DNA from: JAQVYV01 sp964507305
GTDB taxonomy: Bacteria > Bacillota > Clostridia > Saccharofermentanales > UBA5734
Length of the DNA stretch: 6,810 bases
Direction: 5' to 3'
Assembly (NCBI GenBank): GCA_964507305.1
Contig: CAZDPQ010000133.1
Span: 1-6,810, forward strand
In this document: positions 1 to 5,750 of the stretch, one piece after another
Layout of the letters: the number at the start of each line of letters is the position of its first letter
Numbering within the stretch: position 1 is the first letter of the stretch
The notes under the pieces: model-generated
What the model saw: the letters and a program-made list of their open reading frames with translations, nothing else
What the model was told of the DNA's origin: nothing
Database searches by the model: none
Program-made: the position numbers and the translations under genes

Positions 1-194
1 TCAGCAGATATTCATATTATTTATGTATTTCAATCCACGCCCCCCACGCGGGGAGCGACTACATCCCCACCAAAATCACAAAAGAACAGTACGAATTTCA
101 ATCCACGCCCCCCACGCGGGGAGCGACAAAGAAAGACCCGGTTGATCTCCGGGCCTTTTGTATTTCAATCCACGCCCCCCACGCGGGGAGCGAC
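1..194 (-). CRISPR. Type I-C CRISPR array, leader-proximal end (three repeats; continues beyond the left edge)
   Basis: Three identical 33-base repeats lie at 27-59, 95-127 and 162-194. They separate spacers of 35 bases (60-94) and 34 bases (128-161); bases 1-26 are part of a further spacer cut by the window edge. In the minus-strand (crRNA) sense the repeat begins GTCGCTCCCC and ends TGGATTGAAAT, the known type I-C repeat form. It divides as 2 bases, an 8-bp stem (CGCTCCCC with GGGGGGCG, one G-T pair), a GCGT loop, and an 11-base tail. Cas5 cutting at the 3' base of that stem would leave the 11-base 5' handle known for I-C crRNAs. Orientation is set by the repeat sequence, the cas genes and the leader at 195-363. 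The spacer at 128-161 is therefore the newest, and no repeat degeneracy is seen. Confidence 0.98.
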
Positions 195-363
195 TGCGAA
201 AATAGAAAATTTAGAGACCTGTTTTACTCAACTATTTGTCATTGTGCGAGAAAACCTGTAAAAAATCAAGAGTGGATGTTCACAGACAACTGTATTTTGA
301 TCTTTTAGCCGGTGTTTTTAGGTGCGAATAAGCTGGGAAATGAATGAGCGCTTCAGATTCGCA
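195..363 (-). promoter_or_regulatory. CRISPR leader between cas2 and the array
   Basis: This 169-base AT-rich stretch has no credible ORF and lies between the cas2 stop codon and the first repeat. That is the normal place for the leader, which carries the array promoter and directs Cas1-Cas2 to the first repeat. It contains an 8-base inverted repeat at the cas2 end, a possible promoter at 241-269, and two minus-strand copies of ACAGGT (217-222 and 254-259). TTCGCA-like words recur at 195-200 (touching the first repeat), near 244-250 (as CTCGCA) and at 323-328. The role is inferred from position and composition; which bases matter cannot be read from one sequence. Confidence 0.85.
241..269 (-). 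promoter_or_regulatory. Candidate sigma-70-type promoter for the CRISPR array
   Basis: On the minus strand TTGATT (264-269) is followed after exactly 17 bases by CACAAT (241-246). Each hexamer matches four of six consensus positions. Transcription would start near 233-236, about 40 bases before the first repeat, as expected for an array promoter inside a leader. The match is modest and the region is AT-rich, so this is a candidate only. A weaker alternative lies closer to the array (TTGAGT, then TTTCTA). Confidence 0.3.
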
Positions 364-364
364 C
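322..364. repeat. 8-base inverted repeat at the cas2/leader boundary
   Basis: GTGCGAAT at 322-329 and ATTCGCAC at 357-364 are perfect reverse complements separated by 27 bases. The right arm ends in the first base of the minus-strand cas2 stop codon (364-366). From memory, a similar block running from the 3' end of cas2 occurs in other I-C loci, which suggests a conserved leader element. It could form a stem at the end of the cas mRNA or bind a protein as DNA. There is no U-run straight after the stem, so it is not a standard intrinsic terminator. Confidence 0.6.
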
Positions 365-654
365 TATAAAATCATGGGGTCTTCGATACTGAAAGATGGC
401 TTCGCTCCGATATGAATAACCTTAGTCTTATAATTGTTGCCTAAAGAATAAAACCGTAAGCTGTCTTTATCTTTATCAATCAAACCTTCGAGTATATTTA
501 ATGCCTGACGGCACCGTGCGGAATCCATCACACATTCAAAGACAGAATTTTGTACACGCTGGCCAAAGTTTTCGCATTGTTTTGCGACCTTATGCAGTCT
601 GCGTCTGCCAGCAGCTGTTTCTGTATTCACATCATACGTTATCAGGACCAGCAT
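364..654 (-). CDS. cas2: CRISPR-associated protein Cas2 (spacer acquisition), 96 aa
   Basis: Cas2 is a small ferredoxin-fold protein that dimerises as the centre of the Cas1-Cas2 integrase, which inserts new spacers at the leader end of the array. The first strand reads MLVLITYDV, with the family's conserved aspartate at residue 8. The conserved segment FGQRVQNSVFECV follows at about residues 31-43. Length is normal for the family. The ATG at 652-654 was chosen because the protein then begins like other I-C Cas2 proteins and GAGGAG (658-663) lies upstream, although only 3 bases away, which is short. An in-frame ATG 12 codons earlier would add residues unlike the family and overlap cas1. The gene starts 7 bases after cas1, and its ribosome binding site overlaps the cas1 stop, so the two are probably translationally coupled. 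Confidence 0.96.
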   Translation of the reverse strand: MLVLITYDVNTETAAGRRRLHKVAKQCENFGQRVQNSVFECVMDSARCRQALNILEGLIDKDKDSLRFYSLGNNYKTKVIHIGAKPSFSIEDPMIL

Positions 655-661
655 ATTCTCC

Positions 662-1693
662 TCACTTCCATAGGAAAGGTGGATAAGCATCCAGATCCCC
701 GCGCAGGAAACGCGCTAAAAGCATCGCCTGAATGAAAGGCACCAGCCCCCACTCAACTTTTTCCTTTAAAAAAGGATGGGTAATGATTTCCTTCTTACGT
801 TCCTGCCAGGCTTTCAGAATGATTTTCCGTGTATCATCCTCCATTCGGACCGTTCCGTTTTCTCGTTTGATGAATCCTTTCGCATGGATCTCCTTTTTAT
901 TGATTAATGTGATGGCAAAACGATCTGCGAAAAGGCCACGGAGTTCCTCCATTATATCGAGCGCAAGTGATACGCGTCCCGGCCTTTCTCTGTGTAAAAA
1001 TCCTACATACGCATCAAGTCCAACCGCTTCCAACGCCGATGCACAGTCATTTGCGAGGATCGTATACAAAAAAGAAAGCAGTGAGTTGATATTGTCTGTC
1101 GGAGGACGGCGGTTCCGATCTTGAAATATGAAATCATCCTTCTGCTGCAGAATCAAATGATCCAGTTCGCCGAAATACAGATTTGCTGCATTCCCTTCCA
1201 TGCCGCGAAGTTGCTCCAGATCGTAGCATTGATTCACATCCTCCAGGATTCGGCTCAGCATTTCAGAAACCTTCTTGAAACGCAGTGTATCGATCTGCAT
1301 CCCGTGGTCCCTGACTGCCCGTTCCAGGATCCATTTTGCATTATAGATTTTACCGAATATAAAATTTTTAGCGATCATGCAACTTCGCTCATCATCATCG
1401 CTGACACGGTATTGTTCTTTACGCAGAACCACATTGCCGTGGCTTTCTCCCACAATTCGTGCCAGAAACCTTCCGCTCTGTGTCAGAAAACAAAGGCTGA
1501 CATTCCGCTTCGCACACGCTCCCATCAATGCCGGACTGGCGCCTGTGTAGCCGAATGTTATGATGGATTCGAAATTATGGAGCGGCAAGCGGGCGACCGT
1601 TTCCTTTTCGCGTTGAACCAACACTGTTTCGCCTTCCAGCGCCAGATAGCTTTCCGGAGTTGTCACATACAATGTATTTAACAGTTTTCTCAC
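662..1693 (-). CDS. cas1: CRISPR-associated endonuclease/integrase Cas1, type I-C, 343 aa
   Basis: Cas1 is the metal-dependent catalytic subunit of the spacer integrase. The N-terminal domain begins LLNTLYVTTPESYLAL, typical of I-C Cas1. The alpha-helical catalytic domain carries the expected metal ligands: Glu166 in LRGMEGNAANLYF, His234 in GFLHRERPGR, and Asp246 in LALDIMEELR. The ORF is open upstream to an ATG-like start at 1792, but those 33 residues are only cas4 read in another frame. The GTG at 1691-1693 gives the family's start and usual length, and it overlaps the cas4 stop as GTGA. GGAAGAG lies 8 bases upstream of this GTG. Product and start are both well supported; the gene looks intact. 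Confidence 0.97.
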   Translation of the reverse strand: MRKLLNTLYVTTPESYLALEGETVLVQREKETVARLPLHNFESIITFGYTGASPALMGACAKRNVSLCFLTQSGRFLARIVGESHGNVVLRKEQYRVSDDDERSCMIAKNFIFGKIYNAKWILERAVRDHGMQIDTLRFKKVSEMLSRILEDVNQCYDLEQLRGMEGNAANLYFGELDHLILQQKDDFIFQDRNRRPPTDNINSLLSFLYTILANDCASALEAVGLDAYVGFLHRERPGRVSLALDIMEELRGLFADRFAITLINKKEIHAKGFIKRENGTVRMEDDTRKIILKAWQERKKEIITHPFLKEKVEWGLVPFIQAMLLARFLRGDLDAYPPFLWK

Positions 1694-2355
1694 ACTGTCG
1701 ACTCTTCCATGCTCTCGGCGATATATTTCCGCACCGATCTCGTCCCGCATAACTTGGGTAAACACAGATCCTGCAGTGAGCATGAGCGGCAAAAAGCGCC
1801 TGTCTTTACCTTTGGAGTCAGCCGCCGATCATACATCCCATGCATTTCCCTTGATGCTTTATTCACTTCTTCCCTGAGTTCGGTATTCAAGGGAACATCG
1901 ATTCTATGTCGCGTTTCTCCATAATAAAGGTAACCGGCGGGAATGGCACAGGCGAGCATCTCTTCGAGACACATCGCCTGTGCACATAGCTGAAGCCTGT
2001 CGGACAAGTCCGATTTCGGCTTTCCCCTTTTATATTCCACCGGCATTGGCAGGTAACGACCTTTACGTCCGAACAACGAGATCCCGCATTCAGCTTGCTG
2101 GAATTCTACAATATCGCAGGTGCCGGAAAGCCCCAATTGACGGGAGGATACGGGCAATCCACGCACGATCAGTAAATCTCCTCGCTTCTCGAATAGTGTC
2201 TCTCCGTGTGCTCTCTCATGAAGAATACCTCCTTCTACCGTACGAAGATTTTCCTGCCACTCTTGTTCAATGTGAATAAGCGCCCATTGTCTCCGGCAAA
2301 ACACGAAATGCTGGATGCCGGAAAGTGGGAGATAATCCTCCTCTTGATATGTCAT
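1690..2355 (-). CDS. cas4: CRISPR-associated exonuclease Cas4 (4Fe-4S, RecB-like), 221 aa
   Basis: Cas4 trims prespacers and helps select PAM-bearing ones and their orientation together with Cas1-Cas2. The four iron-sulfur cysteines are visible: Cys20 in FVFCRRQW, then Cys189, Cys192 and Cys198 in FCRSCSLQDLC. The PD-(D/E)xK nuclease core is also present: histidines in LHERAH (46 and 50), Asp81 in GTCDIVEF, Glu107 and Lys109 in VEYKRGKPK, and the QLCAQAMCLEEM helix from about residue 122. The ATG is 4 bases after the cas7 stop and has no good ribosome binding site nearby, so translation probably depends on ribosomes finishing cas7. The end overlaps cas1 by 4 bases. All key residues are present and the gene appears functional. 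Confidence 0.96.
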   Translation of the reverse strand: MTYQEEDYLPLSGIQHFVFCRRQWALIHIEQEWQENLRTVEGGILHERAHGETLFEKRGDLLIVRGLPVSSRQLGLSGTCDIVEFQQAECGISLFGRKGRYLPMPVEYKRGKPKSDLSDRLQLCAQAMCLEEMLACAIPAGYLYYGETRHRIDVPLNTELREEVNKASREMHGMYDRRLTPKVKTGAFCRSCSLQDLCLPKLCGTRSVRKYIAESMEESTV

Positions 2356-2359
2356 ATCG

Positions 2360-3244
2360 TTATATCAGTTTCTTGCATTCGACTCCTTTCGGTAAAGTGT
2401 TTAAATCCAGTGAAACTGAATAATCACTGTATTTTCGTGCAGGTATTCCAGGATTCGTCGGGTTTACCGATATGATCTCAAAAAGCTTATTGGATGGCGC
2501 ATTGCCAAACATGCTTTCATGTTTAAATACAATTAGTTCTCGAACCGACATTTTTCCTCTGGCGGCAGAATGGTCATGCTCAAACATATTGATGATCGCT
2601 TCCCAAAGCAAATCAAGATCTTCTTCTGAAAAGCCCGTCGACTTCTGAGCGAGATTTGCTGAGATAAACCCCTCGACCCGATAGAGCGCATACGGAATCA
2701 CATATTTACGCCCCATTTCCGTTCCTTTTTTTTCTGCATCAGCTTCCGTAGTAATCGCAACACGGGTAATCGTGATTTCCTGTTGAAACACAGGTTCAAT
2801 GCTACGTGCAAAACCAAGTTGCACCGGACCGCGAACCTGTCCGCAATTAAGCGCAGCCTTTACGAATGTTGTCATAACCGCTCCGAATGTTCGGATATCA
2901 TAGAAATTTCTGCACATGAAGTCACGGATTTTTCGATCGATATCAGGGTCATCTTTCTTCATTACCTTAATATTGTTATCATCAGCTCCGACATCAAGAT
3001 AAGCTCGTTTATCGCTTTTATTGAGTGGAACGGAATCTTTGATATAGATTTCATAACCGCTTTGTCCTTCTTTTACGGTTTCTATATAATTGCGGATCTT
3101 ACGTTTTAAACAAACGTCTGTAATAATGCCATACCCTGTTTCCGGATCGATTCGAGGCATATTGCCCGCGTCGGGGTCACCATTGGGATTGCCGTTTTCA
3201 ACATCAAAAAGAATCACAAATTCATATCGGTTCTGGATAGTCAT
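2360..3244 (-). CDS. cas7: Cascade backbone protein Cas7 (Csd2), type I-C, 294 aa
   Basis: Cas7 forms the helical backbone of the I-C surveillance complex; several copies coat the crRNA spacer. The N-terminal signature FDVENGNPNGDPD (residues 13-25) and the following ITDVCLKRKIRNY (41-53) are hallmarks of the Csd2 family. FYDIRTFGAVM (114-124) and GQVRGPVQL (135-143) are further conserved blocks. Length is typical. The ATG at 3242-3244 has a strong GAGGAGG (3253-3259) eight bases upstream. That site is formed by the codons for the Glu tail of cas8c, and only 3 bases separate the two genes. The good site fits the need for more Cas7 than Cas8c per complex, though that link is inference. Confidence 0.97.
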   Translation of the reverse strand: MTIQNRYEFVILFDVENGNPNGDPDAGNMPRIDPETGYGIITDVCLKRKIRNYIETVKEGQSGYEIYIKDSVPLNKSDKRAYLDVGADDNNIKVMKKDDPDIDRKIRDFMCRNFYDIRTFGAVMTTFVKAALNCGQVRGPVQLGFARSIEPVFQQEITITRVAITTEADAEKKGTEMGRKYVIPYALYRVEGFISANLAQKSTGFSEEDLDLLWEAIINMFEHDHSAARGKMSVRELIVFKHESMFGNAPSNKLFEIISVNPTNPGIPARKYSDYSVSLDLNTLPKGVECKKLI

Positions 3245-3247
3245 TTT

Positions 3248-3613
3248 TCATTCCTCCTCATTCTTTTTACTAAAATTTGCTTTTTTTTGGTGATAATATC
3301 CAAGGATAAAAAGCCCTTGATCCGGTAAATTCAAATGAGCAGGATATGGGTTGTTATCCACATCCAGTTTATCAAACAGATCGCGGATCCTCCGCTCGCT
3401 AACGGATCCAAATTTTGCTTTCGACGTATGGTGACCTGCAAGGCGCAATAGGATTGGGAACACACTGGCTGGCGTTGCGCATGCCGATGTAAAATACCGT
3501 TCCTTAATTGTCGTATTGATGCCTGGATTAGCATCTTGCTGTGCTTTTTCTAAAACAGAAAAAAGCCTTCCAAGAATATAGGCAGTTTTATTGCTTTGTT
3601 CATTTAGTGACAC
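3248..3613 (-). CDS. cas11c: Internally translated Cascade small subunit Cas11c, 121 aa, in frame within cas8c
   Basis: Type I-C systems are known to make their small subunit from an internal start near the 3' end of cas8c; Cas11c lines the belly of the complex and stabilises the R-loop. Here an in-frame GTG at 3611-3613 (codon 470 of cas8c) is preceded by AAGGAGG at 3622-3628 with an 8-base spacer, one of the best ribosome binding sites in the window. The product begins MSLNEQSNKTAYILGRLF and is 121 residues long, close to the length I recall for studied Cas11c proteins. It shares the stop codon with cas8c. Internal ATG 3716-3718 was considered but has no well-placed site. Translation is inferred from the signal and family knowledge. 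Confidence 0.82.
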   Translation of the reverse strand: MSLNEQSNKTAYILGRLFSVLEKAQQDANPGINTTIKERYFTSACATPASVFPILLRLAGHHTSKAKFGSVSERRIRDLFDKLDVDNNPYPAHLNLPDQGLFILGYYHQKKANFSKKNEEE

Positions 3614-5020
3614 ACTTGCTTCCTCCTTATATTGATTTCCCTTATTCCGAAGTAAATACGCTTTGATAATTGCTGCTTTACCGCGGTTCACATCATGTTC
3701 TGCACGGATACGCAGCATGATACTGCTGAAAAGTTCTTCCGGATACGGTATTCCTGAAAGAATAGAACGCAATACAGCTCCGGTTAATAAAGGAGATGAT
3801 GCTTTGTCTTTGAATGTTGTTTCCTGCATCAGTTTCCATAAAGGCAAATACACAGCATCTTTGGGTGATCTTTCAATTTCCAGTGCCTGATAATGCGTTC
3901 TCTGGTTTTTGAGAATCTGTCCAAAGCTATCTTGTAAGAAGAAGCGAATGGAAAGGCGTGCAGCATTCGGCGACAAACCAAGGATGAAAAAACGTGTTTC
4001 TGGATTAAATAATTCATCAATGTTATGTGCTACTGCCCGTCCTTCCATAACCTTCTCAAATACATCCGACAAAAGCTTTGTACTCATCTTATCCTCGGAA
4101 ATATCAGAACTGGTTTCGGATTCATCGGATAGTTGTGGATCAAGCGAGTAGGCGAAAAAATCCCGGTATATAGGTTTGGGACTCTCTGCCCAGTAAACAA
4201 CTGTAGTATCACCATATACTTGCCTATATTTATTATCAGACAGCAAATAATTCAGTACAGTTGTATAAGCAAAAGCCGCATATCTGCTGACCGGAGCATT
4301 AAGTCCTTGCTGCTCGTCATGTCCGTAGGATTCATAGGCACGATCGTTGAACGACACGATGGAAACCCCTGTAGGTTGTCCGCCTCTGACTCCCTTTATA
4401 CTTGGGTGTAATCGAGCAATCGGGAGTTCCTTCCCGGTTATCAAACACTGCATGATCGTTGAATCATTATCATTTGATGAATGCAGTTCCCAGACCCGTC
4501 GAATTTCAACATCATCCTGAGCATATCCGATACCCGATATATGGAAAACGATATTGACCCCTTTCGATAAATTATCAAGCTCATTCGACAGTATGGCACA
4601 TTCATCCGCTTTTTCAGGCTTCCACTCATCAAGGAAACGAAGTACAGCTCTTGCCGTTTTATTATTTACATCATCGAGTATCGTATGATGAAGTTTGGTA
4701 AATGAATCAAAACAATTCTTTGAACGATCAGGTCTGTCCTTGCCGCTGATGCCAAGTATATATTCCGAATTGCCGCAAAGGAAATTCGCCGATATATTAA
4801 CGGATTTTTTTGCCTGTTCCGGCACTTCCAGTCTTTGCGGAATTTCTATGGTTTTTTTACCTCGCTGAACATCAATTTTCAACGGCATCAAGCTGATTAA
4901 TTCCCCGTCTTCCGATAAATTCAACGCATATGATACATTCGCAATGCAATAGCCGGGTCTGCTTATTTTTCCCTCTTTCGCCAAAATATCATAATAATCA
5001 ACCAAAGCGTTGAGTATCAT
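3248..5020 (-). CDS. cas8c: Cascade large subunit Cas8c (Csd1), type I-C, 590 aa
   Basis: Cas8c is the large subunit that recognises the PAM and, once the R-loop forms, recruits Cas3. The start MILNALVDYYDILAKEG is typical of Csd1. Conserved blocks follow: IKGVRGGQPTG (about 208-218), SFNDRAYESYG (223-233), NAPVS (241-245), TTVVYWAES (272-280) and FFILGLSPNAARLSIRFF (344-361). The last 121 residues are the small-subunit-like region, also translated on its own as Cas11c. The ATG at 5018-5020 overlaps the cas5 stop as ATGA and matches the family start. An in-frame ATG at 5033-5035 would add only MRGGE and has no spaced ribosome binding site. Length is normal and no frameshift is seen. Confidence 0.96.
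   Translation of the reverse strand: MILNALVDYYDILAKEGKISRPGYCIANVSYALNLSEDGELISLMPLKIDVQRGKKTIEIPQRLEVPEQAKKSVNISANFLCGNSEYILGISGKDRPDRSKNCFDSFTKLHHTILDDVNNKTARAVLRFLDEWKPEKADECAILSNELDNLSKGVNIVFHISGIGYAQDDVEIRRVWELHSSNDNDSTIMQCLITGKELPIARLHPSIKGVRGGQPTGVSIVSFNDRAYESYGHDEQQGLNAPVSRYAAFAYTTVLNYLLSDNKYRQVYGDTTVVYWAESPKPIYRDFFAYSLDPQLSDESETSSDISEDKMSTKLLSDVFEKVMEGRAVAHNIDELFNPETRFFILGLSPNAARLSIRFFLQDSFGQILKNQRTHYQALEIERSPKDAVYLPLWKLMQETTFKDKASSPLLTGAVLRSILSGIPYPEELFSSIMLRIRAEHDVNRGKAAIIKAYLLRNKGNQYKEEASVSLNEQSNKTAYILGRLFSVLEKAQQDANPGINTTIKERYFTSACATPASVFPILLRLAGHHTSKAKFGSVSERRIRDLFDKLDVDNNPYPAHLNLPDQGLFILGYYHQKKANFSKKNEEE
3611..3628 (-). promoter_or_regulatory. Internal ribosome binding site and GTG start of cas11c
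   Basis: AAGGAGG (3622-3628) pairs perfectly with the 16S rRNA tail core and sits 8 bases before an in-frame GTG (3611-3613). The bases encode Lys-Glu-Glu-Ala-Ser-Val within Cas8c, so the signal is embedded in coding sequence. Another GTG two bases earlier (3613-3615) is out of frame. Confidence 0.8.
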
Positions 5021-5673
5021 CTCACCACCCCGCATTTCCTGATATCAACGATCCCGTTTTTCATCGCAGCCCGGAAAAAAATCGGCTTTATATCACGCTT
5101 GTTAGAAAAATCCATGTCGTATAACATGTATCCGAGATCCCGATCATCCGGTCTGTTTCCTTCCGGAATTTCATCCTCTATCATCCGGAAATGAGCAGGA
5201 AATTCACGGCATCCAAAACAAGGCTGATGGAAAAATCGCCCCTCACGCAATCGGCGCAACGTGATATTATAATGTTTTTCTACCGTGTCTTCCTCTCCTG
5301 CCTTGTCGGTCAGTTCAAAATGAGCCTCGATCACATAACGCACATCTTTAAGAAGAAGAGATGCGCGTTGCTGGATGTCCTGAGTAGTGACAATAGGTTT
5401 GATTTCTGCTGTGCCAGACATGGCTGACTTCACATTATTCGCAGATAGTTTCGAGGAAACTTCATTTCTCCTGACATTTGTAAATTGAATCGGATTTAAC
5501 ACATGAATGCGATCAATTTCCCATCGGATGGCGGGTTTCCAATAAATAGCTTCAATCAATCCTCGAGCTGCTGATGGTGTCATCACATCGTAGCTTACCC
5601 GTTCGGTCTTCATTTCAGGACGTGTAAAAAGCGCGTAATTTCCCCATACCTCAATTGTAATCCCAAAGCCCAA
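5017..5673 (-). CDS. cas5: Cas5 (Cas5c/Cas5d), I-C crRNA-processing endoribonuclease, 218 aa
   Basis: Type I-C lacks Cas6; Cas5 cuts the repeat and stays on the 5' handle of the crRNA in Cascade. The N-terminus GFGITIEVWGNYALFTRPEM and the segment SYDVMTPSAARGLIEAIYWKP are characteristic. Residues matching the catalytic Tyr, Lys and His known from Bacillus halodurans Cas5d appear to be Tyr44 (EAIYWKP) and Lys133-His134 (VEKHYNITLRRLREG); CFGCREFPAHF follows at 152-162. The frame is closed by a TGA at 5689-5691 and has no ATG before the conserved region, so the TTG at 5671-5673 is the start, with GGGGG (5682-5686) 8 bases upstream. The gene follows cas3 after 77 bases and overlaps cas8c by 4. 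Confidence 0.95.
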   Translation of the reverse strand: MGFGITIEVWGNYALFTRPEMKTERVSYDVMTPSAARGLIEAIYWKPAIRWEIDRIHVLNPIQFTNVRRNEVSSKLSANNVKSAMSGTAEIKPIVTTQDIQQRASLLLKDVRYVIEAHFELTDKAGEEDTVEKHYNITLRRLREGRFFHQPCFGCREFPAHFRMIEDEIPEGNRPDDRDLGYMLYDMDFSNKRDIKPIFFRAAMKNGIVDIRKCGVVR

Positions 5674-5689
5674 ACTCTCATCCCCCTTT
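5674..5689 (-). promoter_or_regulatory. Ribosome binding site that fixes the TTG start of cas5
   Basis: AAAGGGGG (5682-5689) is separated from the TTG by ATGAGAGT, 8 bases. The ATG inside that spacer (5679-5681) is in another frame and opens only 23 codons, so the TTG is the sensible cas5 start. Confidence 0.65.
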
Positions 5690-5750
5690 CAATAATCACT
5701 ATCATTCAGCATCACGAAATACATCATCGGGTTAATCACATCCCTCCCTT
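5674..5750 (-). other. cas3-cas5 intergenic gap with a doubtful 16-codon ORF
   Basis: This 77-base gap is the only sizeable space between cas genes here. Downstream of a purine-rich AAGGGAGGG (5742-5750) there is a GTG (5737-5739) opening 16 codons (MINPMMYFVMLNDSDY) that stop at TGA 5689-5691. This is the same frame as cas5 and ends 15 bases before its TTG. The spacing from the AGGGAGG core to the GTG is short (3 bases) and to the first internal ATG is long (15), so translation is uncertain. I see no clear promoter or hairpin in the gap. I do not recognise the peptide. Confidence 0.3.

Noticed and set aside
282..293. ACAG/CTGT mini-hairpin in the leader
   Set aside because: A 4-bp stem is expected by chance in a sequence of this length.
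1121..1681. A 186-codon plus-strand ORF opposite cas1, and other long plus-strand ORFs (for example 6258-6641 opposite cas3)
   Set aside because: They lie wholly antisense to genes with clear family motifs, show no recognisable domain and have no convincing ribosome binding site. They are mirror frames of real genes.
1694..1792. Longer Cas1 with 33 extra N-terminal residues
   Set aside because: This stretch is the cas4 C-terminal coding region in another frame, and the GTG at 1691-1693 gives the family's usual start and a GTGA overlap.
2337..2345. Strong AAGAGGAGG just inside cas4 (codons 4-7), suggesting a later start
   Set aside because: No ATG, GTG or TTG follows at a usable distance in the cas4 frame, and the encoded EEDYLPLSGIQHF is part of the conserved Cas4 N-terminus. 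It is probably chance from the Glu-Glu codons.
5613..5681. ATG at 5679-5681 right after GGGGG, opening a 23-codon ORF over the cas5 start
   Set aside because: The purine run touches the ATG with no spacer, the ORF is in a different frame from cas5, and its peptide (MRVWALGLQLRY...) resembles nothing I know.
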